Source of the DNA: Pedobacter panaciterrae
GTDB lineage: Bacteria; Bacteroidota; Bacteroidia; Sphingobacteriales; Sphingobacteriaceae
DNA length: 64,000 nt
NCBI RefSeq assembly: GCF_013204795.1
Contig: NZ_JABMKW010000003.1
Coordinates: 20,532-84,531, forward strand
Direction of reading: 5' to 3'
The notes under the pieces: generated by a model
Told to the model about the DNA's origin: nothing
Seen by the model: only the letters and a program-made list of their open reading frames with translations
The model's database searches: none
Shown: positions 1 to 9,446 of the stretch, piece by piece
How positions within the stretch are numbered: position 1 is the first letter of the stretch
Layout: each line of letters opens with the position of its first letter
Made by a program: the position numbers and the translations under genes

Positions 1-451
1 TAAGCACATCACGTTCTCCAAGCAAAACAGGCACATTGTTAATTTCTCTGATATTGATTCTCTGAAGGCCCATTTGCGGACTGCTCACATTATCATTTTT
101 CTTTTCGGCGGAAATAACCACCTCGTTTAACTGATTATCTTCTGAAAGAACAAAGTTCTGCCTGACGTTCCGTGAAATTGTAATTGATTGTTTAACCGTT
201 TTATAACCAATAAAACTTATTGAAAGCTCATAAATCCCTTCTGTTGCACTCAAAGAATAAAATCCATATGCATTAGTTCCAGCACCAATGGTTGTTGAAC
301 CGGTAAGCTTAACACTGGCACCTATTAATGTTTCACCGGTTCCGGAATCGGTAACTATACCGCTAATCGTAAATTTATTTTGAGAAAAAGCAAATTGACA
401 ACAACATATAAATAATAAAAGTAGTGGTACAAATCTCTTTGTTATTGGCAT
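1..451 (-). CDS. TonB-dependent receptor, N-terminal part only (runs off the window)
   Basis: Open reading frame on the minus strand from an ATG at 451 with no stop before position 1, so about 150 N-terminal residues are present. It opens with a signal peptide (MPITKRFVPLLLLFICCC, then QFAFSQ) followed by a carboxypeptidase-regulatory-like beta-sandwich (SGIVTDSGTGETLIGASV, then FIGYKTVKQSI). The start of the TonB plug follows (SPQMGLQRINIREINNVP). This order is typical of Bacteroidota TonB-dependent outer membrane receptors that import oligosaccharides or chelates. It lies 60 bases downstream of the GH9-ThuA gene on the same strand, so the two may be co-transcribed. The substrate cannot be told from this fragment. 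Confidence 0.85.
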   Translation of the reverse strand, partial: MPITKRFVPLLLLFICCCQFAFSQNKFTISGIVTDSGTGETLIGASVKLTGSTTIGAGTNAYGFYSLSATEGIYELSISFIGYKTVKQSITISRNVRQNFVLSEDNQLNEVVISAEKKNDNVSSPQMGLQRINIREINNVPVLLGERDVL

Positions 452-511
452 ATAAATACTTAGTCTTTCGTAAAAATAGAAAAGATAATCTATTCCATCA
501 CTACTATTGCA

Positions 512-3004
512 CTAATTACCTTGGCCTGCAGTCCATAATATCGCATTATTTACCATTCTCTTCCAATTATTGTTTAGAAGCAAGTCTGGCGAGTGCCCCA
601 TAAAAATATAAACATTCCTTGCCTTAACTTTTGTGTTTACCCATACCACGGGGTGGTCGCCCATTTTTATTTTGGAATCTGGCTGATAACTGGCTTCATC
701 TACATTGGCCAATACATGTACATTTGACCTTGGGCTTTTATTATAAGTATACCATTCTTCTTTATCCACTTTAAATAATGGGGTTACTCCTTTCATCACA
801 GGATGTGTTTTTTCCTCTATCCTCACATTGGCCGAAGCAAAGTCTGCGATATAGTTCTGGAACCTTATGGTTCCCATGAAATCGGAAAACCAGTTCCACA
901 TTGGATACCCATCGAACTCACCGAGTAAAGTGGCATGATGAAATCCCAACCATCCACCTTTCCCATTGTTGATGTAATCTTCAAAGGCCTTAACGGCTTT
1001 GGGTTTCCAGGCATAAGGAGGGTAATCCAGTTGAATAACCAGCTTATATTTTTTTAAAAAAGCATCATCAATTTTATCAGTATTGTCAACATAATCAATT
1101 GCAAAATGATTCTTTTTTGCAAATTCATCTAGCCATGGGCGTACTGCTTTAGTAAAAGCAATATGATGCCCTCCATTTTCGGCCAACGCCAAAACCCTAA
1201 ACAGCGGCTGTTCAATTTCAGGCTCTTTTACGGCTTCTATTGCGGTTAATGCCTGTAAAAACCATGCTGCATGAGGTATCCATTGTTCTGTCCAGCGCCA
1301 TTCATTTCCGCCTGCTTCTGCTTTAAAATCTATACCACTGCCATCAGCATTTCCATCTTTTCCGGTGATACCATTAGAAATCCCTCCTTTTTGAGATCCG
1401 TGCCCAAACAAGGCAGCCATATAGGGTACATTTTTTTCGCCAAAGCCATACATAAAACACATTGAATAAGGGTTGCTGCCCAAAATCCATGAAAGTTGCT
1501 GCTCAGCATAAAGTTCAATATCCTTTCTTACTCCCCAGCCACTTTTTTCGGGGTAAATGAGTCGGCCGCCTAGCAATGACGCAGTGGCTAAAGAACCCAG
1601 TCTTGCATTTTCTCCCTGCCACCACCAGCCTGTTTCATTTTCATGAGGTATAAAAAACCCTTCCCGCACTTTGCCGTTAAGTTTAAAATACTGACGTGCA
1701 TATCCAAACGGATTATTAACAGATTTGGCAATCTTTAAATTGCCATCAATAGCTTTCTTAATTACAGCGAGGGTTTGTGTTCTGTACCCCTCTTCTTTTT
1801 CCATATCAAGATAACGGACCAAAGCAACTACCGGCAATCCCGCATCGGCAGCATGCCAAAATGGTCTATCTTTATCATCTGCGATAAAATATCCCTTATC
1901 GGTTATTCTGGAACTTAAATTTGAAGCTCTTTTACGCGCCTCGTCTCTGTAATAGGAACTATCTGTAGCTAGCCACAATTCCGTAGCGGCCATTAATGCG
2001 CAATAATCATCGATGATGTTCTCTTTCCCATCATCAGCATATTTCAAATTATTTACCGTCAAATGTGCATATGCAATTTCTGCAGCTTTCAGGTATTCTT
2101 TAGCTTGATAATCACCATTCTTGCTCCATCTAGAAATGCGGGCTAACGAAGCAATTGCCATGCCCCCTCCTTCTCTAAATGCGCATTGATAATCTGCCGT
2201 AGTAACACTGTTTGCCTCCAGTCCTACAATTCTTCGGGCACTTGCATCTGGCTTAAAGTAGCTAAATACAGTCATGTAAAAGTACCCCTCCTCAGATAAA
2301 GAACGCATCAAATAGTCGGCACCCCATAAGGCTTCTGTTTTCAGGTCCTCTTTGAGTTTCAGTCTATCCAGCAATGCCGGAATTTTCTCGGTAGCATTAA
2401 TCATCGACCAGGTAACCAAAGGGATTTGCTGTGGCGACATAAAATTCGCGTATGCCAAATGAGAAAAATATTTACTGATATCTCCAGACGCATCACCCCA
2501 GCCTCCATGCACATCTACCCTCTTCTCACTGCCATAAAGCAACATCTTTTTATCGGCCTCTATTTCCTGAGGAGTATTGGCGCGTTGCTTTTTATAATAG
2601 TTAAGAATGCTGGGTAAGGTATTAACCGCAAGTGCCTGTGCGGCAATATCAAAACTGGCCGATGTATAATGCTTTCCTTTAAATAATACATCGATCTTAT
2701 ATTTTCCGGGTTTATTAAATGAGGAAAAATCCGCAGTATAAAATTGACGATTCGGAAACCATTCCTCAACAGATCCTGCAGCTTTAAGAGTAGCACTAAA
2801 ACTTATCTTTTGATCAGAAGCATTAATTAATGAGAACTTTTTTAATTCTGAAAAGCCACTCTCTAAACCAACAATGGCTTGCTTTGGCCCTGATAAATCA
2901 AAGGCGACCTGATTAACATGAATTACGGGTTGGGCCTTTATGGCAAAAGCAGATGCAAAAAGCAATATTAAACTTGCGCAAACAAATTTCAAGCGTTTTA
3001 TCAT
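512..3004 (-). CDS. Secreted GH9-type glycoside hydrolase fused to a C-terminal ThuA-like domain
   Basis: 830 residues. A signal peptide ends near residue 24 (AIKA/Q), so the product is periplasmic or outer-membrane associated. Residues about 25-120 look like the Ig-like domain that precedes GH9 catalytic domains. Residues about 125-600 form the (alpha/alpha)6 GH9 catalytic domain. The nucleophile-side Asp motif appears as GGWGDASGD at 167-175, where the canonical form is GGWxDAGD, so one residue is inserted. Later marks are ILGSNPYSMCFMYGFGEKN, a GHG segment and NEWRWTEQW near the C-terminal catalytic Glu. Residues about 605-828 match the ThuA/trehalose-utilisation fold (VLALAENGGHH, GGWLGFHHATLLG, HPVMKGV, VYIFMGHSPDLL). 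GH9 enzymes are mostly endo-glucanases or exo-glucosaminidases; the substrate here is unknown. The fusion is clear in the translation, but its function is inferred. Confidence 0.85.
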   Translation of the reverse strand: MIKRLKFVCASLILLFASAFAIKAQPVIHVNQVAFDLSGPKQAIVGLESGFSELKKFSLINASDQKISFSATLKAAGSVEEWFPNRQFYTADFSSFNKPGKYKIDVLFKGKHYTSASFDIAAQALAVNTLPSILNYYKKQRANTPQEIEADKKMLLYGSEKRVDVHGGWGDASGDISKYFSHLAYANFMSPQQIPLVTWSMINATEKIPALLDRLKLKEDLKTEALWGADYLMRSLSEEGYFYMTVFSYFKPDASARRIVGLEANSVTTADYQCAFREGGGMAIASLARISRWSKNGDYQAKEYLKAAEIAYAHLTVNNLKYADDGKENIIDDYCALMAATELWLATDSSYYRDEARKRASNLSSRITDKGYFIADDKDRPFWHAADAGLPVVALVRYLDMEKEEGYRTQTLAVIKKAIDGNLKIAKSVNNPFGYARQYFKLNGKVREGFFIPHENETGWWWQGENARLGSLATASLLGGRLIYPEKSGWGVRKDIELYAEQQLSWILGSNPYSMCFMYGFGEKNVPYMAALFGHGSQKGGISNGITGKDGNADGSGIDFKAEAGGNEWRWTEQWIPHAAWFLQALTAIEAVKEPEIEQPLFRVLALAENGGHHIAFTKAVRPWLDEFAKKNHFAIDYVDNTDKIDDAFLKKYKLVIQLDYPPYAWKPKAVKAFEDYINNGKGGWLGFHHATLLGEFDGYPMWNWFSDFMGTIRFQNYIADFASANVRIEEKTHPVMKGVTPLFKVDKEEWYTYNKSPRSNVHVLANVDEASYQPDSKIKMGDHPVVWVNTKVKARNVYIFMGHSPDLLLNNNWKRMVNNAILWTAGQGN

Positions 3005-3056
3005 TTTTTAGAGAGGAGGTTTTAAATGCATCGGCAAAATTGCTTCATGGCATTCT

Positions 3057-3064
3057 CAAAAATA
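3057..3064 (-). promoter_or_regulatory. Candidate -7 box for the GH9-ThuA gene
   Basis: On the minus strand the sequence reads TATTTTTG, an exact match to the Bacteroidota -7 consensus TAnnTTTG, about 53 bases upstream of the ATG at 3004. The -33 element is only weakly visible. Assigned by consensus alone. Confidence 0.35.
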
Positions 3065-3275
3065 GCATAATTTTCTCCCTTTAATAGAGCGTGGCAGCTA
3101 CCAACCAAGATAACAAACTAAAAAACAACACCTTAACAGACGGCTGTAGTATTATTGTAGGGGCAATGCTTTGCCACAATCTTCACTTGAACTGGTCTAC
3201 GACTATATCTAAACACAATCCTGTTCTCAGCCTCCTATCTACTAAACAATTCTCCATTGATGTTGTTATGCTAGC

Positions 3276-3770
3276 ATGGATCCTATCACATCAGCCTTAA
3301 TTCACGCTTCAAGAACTGGCGATTTGCCACTATTACAAGAAATAATAGATCAAAAAACCGACCTTGAAGTTCGGGATGATAAGGGTTATACACCCTTGAT
3401 TATCGCTTCTTATAATCATCAACTTGCTGCAGCCCAATTGCTATTACAGTCAGGAGCAGATGTTAATGGCAAAGATACAGGTGGTAATACAGCATTAATG
3501 GGTGTATGTTTTAAAGGCTATGCAGATATAGCCGAGCTTCTACTCAGTCATCCCCATATCAATCTCGATGCACTGAACGGGAATGGAGGAACGGCCCTGA
3601 TGTTTGCCATTATGTTTGGGCGCAATGAACTAACTCAATTACTATTGAAACATGGTGCAGATATAACGATTACTGATAATCGTGGCATGGATGCGTTAGA
3701 AATTGCTTTACAACAAGGCAATGAACAAGGACTCCTGCTTTTAAAACAACATCTATCTATAAACAAATAA
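3276..3770 (+). CDS. Ankyrin repeat protein paired with catalase
   Basis: 164 residues with about four ankyrin repeats (DKGYTPLIIASYNHQLAAAQ, GGNTALMGVCFKGYADIAEL, GGTALMFAIMFGRNELTQ, RGMDALEIALQQGNEQG). There is no signal peptide, so it is cytoplasmic. It ends four bases before the catalase ATG at 3775 and is almost certainly co-transcribed with it. Small ankyrin proteins beside catalase genes are known: Pseudomonas AnkB next to KatB supports full catalase activity. A chaperone or heme-handling role for the neighbouring catalase is therefore inferred. The ATG at 3276 is chosen because the ankyrin fold starts straight after it. Another 69-codon frame that overlaps the start is judged spurious. 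Confidence 0.88.
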   Translation: MDPITSALIHASRTGDLPLLQEIIDQKTDLEVRDDKGYTPLIIASYNHQLAAAQLLLQSGADVNGKDTGGNTALMGVCFKGYADIAELLLSHPHINLDALNGNGGTALMFAIMFGRNELTQLLLKHGADITITDNRGMDALEIALQQGNEQGLLLLKQHLSINK

Positions 3771-3774
3771 GAGT

Positions 3775-5886
3775 ATGAAAAAGAAAAAACTGGATACCAC
3801 TTCTGATCAGGGTGAGTTCATGACGACCAACCAAGGTCTTAAAATCAACGATGACACAAATTCTTTGAAAGCTGGAGCACGCGGACCATCATTACTTGAA
3901 GATTTTATCCTGAGGGAGAAAATTACACATTTTGATCATGAGCGAATTCCAGAAAGGATAGTACACGCTCGCGGTTCCGGAGCGCATGGCTATTTCCAGG
4001 TTTATAAATCTATGGCTGAATACACAAAGGCGGGCTTTCTACAGGATCCATCGGTTAAAACGCCCGTATTTGTACGGTTTTCTACCGTTGCAGGATTTAG
4101 AGGCTCTACTGATTTGGCAAGGGATATTCGTGGATTCTCCGTTAAGTTTTACACAGAGGAAGGTAACTATGATTTGGTTGGCAACAATGTCCCGGTGTTC
4201 TTTATCCAGGATGCAATAAAATTTCCTGATCTGATCCATTCGGTTAAACCTGAACCTGATAATGAAATACCTCAGGCGGCTAGCGCCCACGATTCTTTTT
4301 GGGATTTTATTTCGCTAACTCCTGAATCTATGCATACGATTATGTGGGCCATGTCAGACCGGGCAATCCCCAGGAGTCTGCGGATGATAGAGGGCTTTGG
4401 TGTGCATACTTTTCGTTTTATTAATGCCAAAGGAAAATCTTTTTTTGTAAAATTTCATTGGAAGCCCCTTCTGGGCGTACATTCAGTTGCCTGGGATGAG
4501 GCTTTAAAAATATCTGGTAAAGATCCTGATTTTCACCGCCGGGATTTACACGATGCCATTGAAAGCGGCGCTTTTCCCGAATGGGAATTTGGCGTTCAGA
4601 TTATACCGCAGGAAGATGAGCATAAGTTTGGTTTTGATTTGCTGGATCCAACCAAACTAATTCCTGAAGAGCTGGTTCCTGTACAAAGGATTGGGAAAAT
4701 GGTATTAGATCGCAATCCTGATAATTTCTTTGCCGAGGTTGAACAGGTTGCCTTCCACCCCGGTCACCTGGTTCCAGGCATAGATTTCACTAATGACCCT
4801 TTATTGCAGGGCCGTTTATTCTCATACACGGATACGCAATTATCCCGTTTAGGAAGTCCTAATTTCCACGAAATCCCAATTAACCGTTCTGTCAATACGG
4901 TACACAACAATCAGCGAGATGGACATATGCGTCAGCAAATTAACGTAGGCAAGAGCAGTTATCATCCAAATTCCATTGCCGATGGTAGCCCTGCACAGGC
5001 GAAAATAGCTGAGGGAGGATTTTCATCCTATGAAGAACGTATTGATGCACATAAAGTAAGAGCAAGGAGTAAAAGCTTTATGGATTTCTTTAGCCAGGCA
5101 ACTTTGTTCTATAACAGTCAGTCGGAACCAGAGCAAAACCACATTGCCGATGCATTTAAATTTGAACTGGGCAAAGTTGAAAGCGTAGAAATCCGCCAGC
5201 GTATGGTGAATCTTTTAACGCAGGTAAGCATACCTCTTGCAAATGCGGTTGCAGAGAGTTTAGGTTTAAAAGCAGGGAAACCGATAGAACCGATTAACCA
5301 TATTCTTGGAGCTGATGCCAATCCGGCAGATTATAAACCGATCAAAGTAAAATCAGAAGTTGAAAAATCTTCGGCCTTAAGTATGGCAAATACTTCAAAA
5401 GACAGCATTAAGACCAGACAAATTGCTTTTCTGGCTGCTGATGGTGTTGATGCATCAGATTTTGGAAATATGAAAAAAGCACTTCTTGCTGCAGGCGCAG
5501 TTGTTAAAGTTGTTGCACCTAAAAATGGTACACTTAAAGACTCTGCTAGTAAGGAAATCAAAATTGACATGAGCTTCTTAACGGGAACTTCTGTGGTGTT
5601 TGATGCAATATATGTACCAGGCGGAGAAAAAAGCATTAAAGCCCTACTATCTGAACCGGATGCTATTCACTTTATAAATGAAGCCTATAAACATTGCAAA
5701 GCCATTGCAGCAACTGGCAAAGGTATTGAACTGATTAACCAAAGTTATGTTGGAGCAAAATTGAAAAGTGGTGATGCCGATGCGAAAGCAGGCTTGTTGA
5801 CAGATCTTAAACCGGAAGCTTTTATTAAGGCGATTGCGCAGCATCGCTTCTGGATACGAGAGAAAAAAGATAAAATTCCGGCTTAA
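3775..5886 (+). CDS. katE: Large-subunit (clade II, HPII-type) catalase
   Basis: 703 residues; converts hydrogen peroxide to water and oxygen. The catalase core shows the distal-heme His in [14 protein letters not shown] (His64), the [18 protein letters not shown] segment, the active-site Asn pair in [10 protein letters not shown] (137-138) and the proximal heme Tyr region [14 protein letters not shown]. Residues from about 545 form the extra DJ-1/PfpI-like flavodoxin domain ([29 protein letters not shown]) that marks large-subunit catalases. The nucleophilic Cys of true DJ-1 proteases is replaced (KAIAATGKG), as is usual in HPII. There is no signal peptide, so it is cytoplasmic. It forms a two-gene unit with the upstream ankyrin gene. 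A large palindrome at 5893-5989 follows the stop. Confidence 0.97.
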   Translation: MKKKKLDTTSDQGEFMTTNQGLKINDDTNSLKAGARGPSLLEDFILREKITHFDHERIPERIVHARGSGAHGYFQVYKSMAEYTKAGFLQDPSVKTPVFVRFSTVAGFRGSTDLARDIRGFSVKFYTEEGNYDLVGNNVPVFFIQDAIKFPDLIHSVKPEPDNEIPQAASAHDSFWDFISLTPESMHTIMWAMSDRAIPRSLRMIEGFGVHTFRFINAKGKSFFVKFHWKPLLGVHSVAWDEALKISGKDPDFHRRDLHDAIESGAFPEWEFGVQIIPQEDEHKFGFDLLDPTKLIPEELVPVQRIGKMVLDRNPDNFFAEVEQVAFHPGHLVPGIDFTNDPLLQGRLFSYTDTQLSRLGSPNFHEIPINRSVNTVHNNQRDGHMRQQINVGKSSYHPNSIADGSPAQAKIAEGGFSSYEERIDAHKVRARSKSFMDFFSQATLFYNSQSEPEQNHIADAFKFELGKVESVEIRQRMVNLLTQVSIPLANAVAESLGLKAGKPIEPINHILGADANPADYKPIKVKSEVEKSSALSMANTSKDSIKTRQIAFLAADGVDASDFGNMKKALLAAGAVVKVVAPKNGTLKDSASKEIKIDMSFLTGTSVVFDAIYVPGGEKSIKALLSEPDAIHFINEAYKHCKAIAATGKGIELINQSYVGAKLKSGDADAKAGLLTDLKPEAFIKAIAQHRFWIREKKDKIPA

Positions 5887-5892
5887 TATCCC

Positions 5893-5989
5893 CGTCATTT
5901 CGAATGAAGAGAGAGATCTCTTGACCATGAAGTAGTTGCGAAGCAAACTATACCTAAGCAAGTGATCTCTCTCTTCATTCGAGATGACG
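5893..5989. repeat. Long palindromic element (REP-like) between convergent genes
   Basis: The 26-base arms at 5893-5918 and 5964-5989 are inverted copies with a single mismatch. Each outer end carries CGTCATTTCG or its counterpart CGAGATGACG. The 45-base middle holds a second small hairpin (TAGTTGC / GCAAACTA). The element fills the whole gap between katE (plus) and the monooxygenase (minus), so it could terminate transcription from both sides. The same outer core recurs at 21602-21673 and 53934-53965, which suggests a dispersed family rather than a dedicated terminator. Confidence 0.8.
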
Positions 5990-5991
5990 TT

Positions 5992-7014
5992 TCATCGCCA
6001 ACCCAATGCTGGGGCAACATGCTCCAGGATAGCAGCTAGCACATGGATATTGTAATCAACGCCCAATGTGTTCGGTATGGTTAGTAGCAGCGTATCCGCT
6101 TCTTGTATAGCTTCGTCTGCAGCAAGCTCTTTGATGAGCTGATCAGGTTCGGCTGCATAGCTCCTACCAAAGATCGCCCGTTTATCAGCTTCAATATAGC
6201 CAAAGCTATCTGATCCTTTTCCCTGCTGTCCGAAATAATACCTGTCCTGATCGTTTACCAGCGCAAAGATCGAACGGCTTACTGAAACCCTTGGCTCGCG
6301 CTGATGCCCGGCTTTGTTCCACGCTTCCTTATACAGCCTGATCTGTTCCGCCTGCTGGATGTGGAAAGGTTTACCATTTTCATCAAACTTCAGCGTTGAG
6401 CTTTGCAGGTACATGCCATTCTCTGCAGCCCAAACTGCGGTTGCGTTGGAGGCAGCTCCCCACCAGATACGGTCCCGCAATCCGTCGGAATGTGGCTCCA
6501 GGCGTAGCAGACCCGGCGGGTTCGGGAACATAGGATTGGGATTTGGCTGGGCAAATCCGTCACCCTTTAAGCGATCCAAAAACTCCAGTGCTTTTTTACG
6601 ACCCATATCTGCATCGGTTTCTCCCTGTTCAGGTTGATAACCGAAGTAACGCCAGCCTTCGATGACCTGCTCGGGCGAACCCCTACTAATACCAAGTTGC
6701 AAGCGACCACCCGAAATCAGGTCCGCAGCACCGGCATCTTCTACCATATACAGCGGGTTTTCATAGCGCATATCGATCACGCCCGTCCCAATTTCTATCT
6801 TCTTGGTTTTCGCTCCAATAGCTGAAAGCAGCGGAAATGGTGATGCCAGCTGCCGTGCGAAATGGTGTACCCTAAAATAGGCTCCGTCCAAACCTATTTC
6901 TTCCGCAGCAACAGCAAGGTCTATGGATTGAAGCAATGTGTCGCCAGCGTTGCGAGTTTGATACGAGGGATGGTCAGACCAATGTCCGAATGATAAAAAT
7001 CCTATTTTCTTCAT
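5992..7014 (-). CDS. Luciferase-like (LLM class) flavin-dependent monooxygenase
   Basis: 340 residues with the bacterial-luciferase TIM-barrel pattern: IDLAVAAEEIGLDGAYFRVHHFAR at the N-terminus, IEIGTGVIDMRYENPLYMVE in the third strand region, then GRLQLGISRGSPEQVIEGW. A group of such enzymes uses reduced FMN or F420. This one resembles the MsnO8-like branch, but the substrate is unknown. No signal peptide is visible, so it is cytoplasmic. It stands alone and converges with katE. GC content and codon use look higher than in its neighbours (many CGC, CAG and GCC codons), which would fit more recent acquisition; this is by eye only. Confidence 0.9.
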   Translation of the reverse strand: MKKIGFLSFGHWSDHPSYQTRNAGDTLLQSIDLAVAAEEIGLDGAYFRVHHFARQLASPFPLLSAIGAKTKKIEIGTGVIDMRYENPLYMVEDAGAADLISGGRLQLGISRGSPEQVIEGWRYFGYQPEQGETDADMGRKKALEFLDRLKGDGFAQPNPNPMFPNPPGLLRLEPHSDGLRDRIWWGAASNATAVWAAENGMYLQSSTLKFDENGKPFHIQQAEQIRLYKEAWNKAGHQREPRVSVSRSIFALVNDQDRYYFGQQGKGSDSFGYIEADKRAIFGRSYAAEPDQLIKELAADEAIQEADTLLLTIPNTLGVDYNIHVLAAILEHVAPALGWR

Positions 7015-7151
7015 TGATTAGATGAGTTAAAACCAAATATCAAATATAAGGATAGGTCAGTCGCGCACAGGTCACCACATAGTCATAACGATGAATAAAT
7101 CTTCCTTTTATAACTTGTTTAAAACTATATTTATCTTAAAACTGACCTTGT

Positions 7152-7865
7152 ATGAAATCAGATCTTGAAGAATTAATTGAAGCTTATGAAATCGAGAAAG
7201 TAGAACTTGAAAAACAGATTTCGGAGTATGTTGAAGAAGGTGACTATATCTATGCACATTATCATAACAAAGCCTTAAGAAAAATCAATAAAACACTCGA
7301 TATCCTTAAGGACATACAGCATCCGTTTTACAGGCTTATTTCGGAAGAAAAAACTAAAGCGAGAAACATGACTAAGATGTTAACCCGCGAAGAATATAAA
7401 AAATACTTTGATCACTTGGGAACAGATTTTTTTGCAGAACGCCTGCAGGAAGGAGAAAATAAAATCCTTGAATGGCAGCGTGCGCCTGTTAGTCAGACAT
7501 ACGATAGTCAGGAGATTGATGACGCGCTTTTTCGTTTGGTTAAAGGGGTAGTGAGCAATTTCAAATTGTATTTTAAATCCAGGCCGGATATATACGCCAG
7601 ATTTACATTAAAAGATCACACCATTGAAATTACACTGCTTTACGATGAAGACCCTTACTATGATCATCATGGGTGGATATTTGGAGATGGCAAAGAAATT
7701 AAACCTCTCGGATTTATTCTCAAAGACGAACAATGGATATATCAATATCATTTTAATAAGTTTAAAGACGCTTTGGAAATCAAAATCCTACTTGCCCGTT
7801 TAATCTATGATGTATTCAATTACGACCGCAGATTTGATTCAGCAAGAATAGTATATGATGATTAA
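7152..7865 (+). CDS. Uncharacterised protein with N-terminal coiled coil
   Basis: 237 residues, not recognised. The first 60 residues are highly charged and helical (EELIEAYEIEKVELEKQI), consistent with a coiled coil. The middle (MLTREEYKKYFDHLGTDFFA) is mixed. The C-terminal half has alternating strand-like segments (DIYARFTLKDHTIEITLLYD) and ends in FNYDRRFDSARIVYDD. There is no signal peptide, membrane segment or cysteine cluster. It stands alone, 137 bases from the divergent monooxygenase and upstream of the efflux operon. Function unknown. Confidence 0.75.
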   Translation: MKSDLEELIEAYEIEKVELEKQISEYVEEGDYIYAHYHNKALRKINKTLDILKDIQHPFYRLISEEKTKARNMTKMLTREEYKKYFDHLGTDFFAERLQEGENKILEWQRAPVSQTYDSQEIDDALFRLVKGVVSNFKLYFKSRPDIYARFTLKDHTIEITLLYDEDPYYDHHGWIFGDGKEIKPLGFILKDEQWIYQYHFNKFKDALEIKILLARLIYDVFNYDRRFDSARIVYDD

Positions 7866-8039
7866 ATCTTCTATGGATTGTTTGCCTCAAACTTTGCCTT
7901 ATCCAACCAGATACTCAATGTAATGGTAAAGTCATTAATTTAAAAAAGGGGCAATTATTTGAATTTCATAATAAATCGTTTGACGCGCATACTTTGAGCT
8001 CGGGGTAGAAAAATAAATTTGTCGTGTAATAAATACACT

Positions 8040-9434
8040 ATGACTAAAGTCCTACCTTACTTTCTATTTTTCAGCTTTATAATTATTGGTACCAAAACAT
8101 CATCAGCGCAAACACTAAAACTTAAGGATGCTGTAAATACTGCTTTAACCAATTATGGAACCATTAAAGCTAAACAGAATTATGTTAACGCCTCACAAGC
8201 TTCCGTAAGGCAAGCTAAAACTGATTTCCTTCCAAACTTAAGCTTATCGGCCCAGCAAGACTATGGTACCATTAACGGACAAAATGGCCCTTCTTATGGC
8301 CTGGGCGGATTAGGTATAGCGTCAAGCGGACCAGCATTTGAAAAGCAAAACTGGAATTCCGCTTTCGGGGGCTTGTACCTTGCCAATATCAATTGGGATT
8401 TTTTCACCTTTGGCAGGATCAAAGAAAGGGTTAAAGTAGCCAATACGATCTTGCAAAGAGATCAGAACGACCTGGCGCAGGAAAAGTTTCAACAGCAAAT
8501 CAAAGTCTCCGCAGCCTACCTGAATCTGCTGGCCGCCCAACGATTAGCTAAATCCCAGGAGAACAATCTCGAAAGAGCAATCACCTTCAAAAATACAGCA
8601 GTGATCAGGGCACACAACGGGCTAATTGCCGGCGTAGATTCATCACTTGCCAAAGCAGAAGTTTCAAGCGCAAAAATCTCGCTGACTAAGGCAAGAGACC
8701 TGGAACAGGAACAAGCCAATCGTTTAGGTATACTAATGGGTGTAACCTCAACAGAAATGGAACTGGATACGGCCTCTATTTCAAGAATTCCTCAACAGAT
8801 GTATGCAGATAGCTTATTGAATGAAAAAAATCATCCGCTGATGCGATTCTACAAAAACAGGGTCGATGTGAGCAATGAGCAGGTAAACCTTTTCCGAAAA
8901 TCCTACTATCCTACCTTTTCTCTTTTTGGCGTAATGCAGGGAAGAGGATCCGGATTTAGCTCCGCATACGCTCAAAACCAGACAGCCTTTACCCGAAGTT
9001 ATTTTGATGGGATAAACCCAACCAGAGGAAACTATCTTTTGGGTGTCGGGGTAGTTTGGAATTTAACAAGCATACTGCGTACCAGCCCTCAGGTACGGGC
9101 GCAACAGTTCCAAAGTAAAGGGCTACAAGACGAATATGAACTTGTGGGCCAGCAATTACAAGCTCAATTATCATTAGCTAACGCCAAACTCAAAAATGCC
9201 ATTGACAATTACAATGAAGCACCGATACAGATTAAAGCGGCATCTGACGCCTATCTTCAGAAAAGTACTTTATATAAAAATGGATTAACTACAATAGTAG
9301 ACCTTACCCAGGCATTGTATACCCTTAACCGCGCAGAAACTGACAGAGATATTGCCTACAACAATGTGTGGCAGGCATTATTGCTAAAATCGGCTGCACT
9401 TGGAGATTTTGACCTTTTCATCAACGAATTTTAA
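8040..9434 (+). CDS. TolC-family outer membrane efflux channel
   Basis: About 464 residues. A signal peptide (MTKVLPYFLFFSFIIIGTK, cleavage near SAQ/T) is followed by two repeats of the OEP domain, with the long helical stretches of TolC proteins (LKDAVNTALTNYGTIKAKQN, then LLAAQRLAKSQENNLERAIT). The frame is also open from a TTG at 8019, but the ATG at 8040 places the signal peptide at the N-terminus and is preferred. It is the first gene of the efflux operon, 12 bases before the RND pump gene, and forms the outer membrane exit duct of the tripartite pump. Confidence 0.94.
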   Translation: MTKVLPYFLFFSFIIIGTKTSSAQTLKLKDAVNTALTNYGTIKAKQNYVNASQASVRQAKTDFLPNLSLSAQQDYGTINGQNGPSYGLGGLGIASSGPAFEKQNWNSAFGGLYLANINWDFFTFGRIKERVKVANTILQRDQNDLAQEKFQQQIKVSAAYLNLLAAQRLAKSQENNLERAITFKNTAVIRAHNGLIAGVDSSLAKAEVSSAKISLTKARDLEQEQANRLGILMGVTSTEMELDTASISRIPQQMYADSLLNEKNHPLMRFYKNRVDVSNEQVNLFRKSYYPTFSLFGVMQGRGSGFSSAYAQNQTAFTRSYFDGINPTRGNYLLGVGVVWNLTSILRTSPQVRAQQFQSKGLQDEYELVGQQLQAQLSLANAKLKNAIDNYNEAPIQIKAASDAYLQKSTLYKNGLTTIVDLTQALYTLNRAETDRDIAYNNVWQALLLKSAALGDFDLFINEF

Positions 9435-9446
9435 TTAGCAATATTC

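Noticed and set aside
1271..1518. Short frames on both strands inside the GH9 gene
   Set aside because: They are shadow frames of the glycosidase coding sequence with no domain content.
3091..3300. 69-codon frame before the ankyrin gene
   Set aside because: It overlaps the ankyrin start, has no family features, and is rich in rare low-complexity segments; the ankyrin ATG at 3276 is well supported.
5992..7014. Monooxygenase as a recent horizontal acquisition
   Set aside because: Base composition looks higher in GC by eye, but there are no mobile genes, attachment sites or direct repeats beside it, so transfer cannot be supported.
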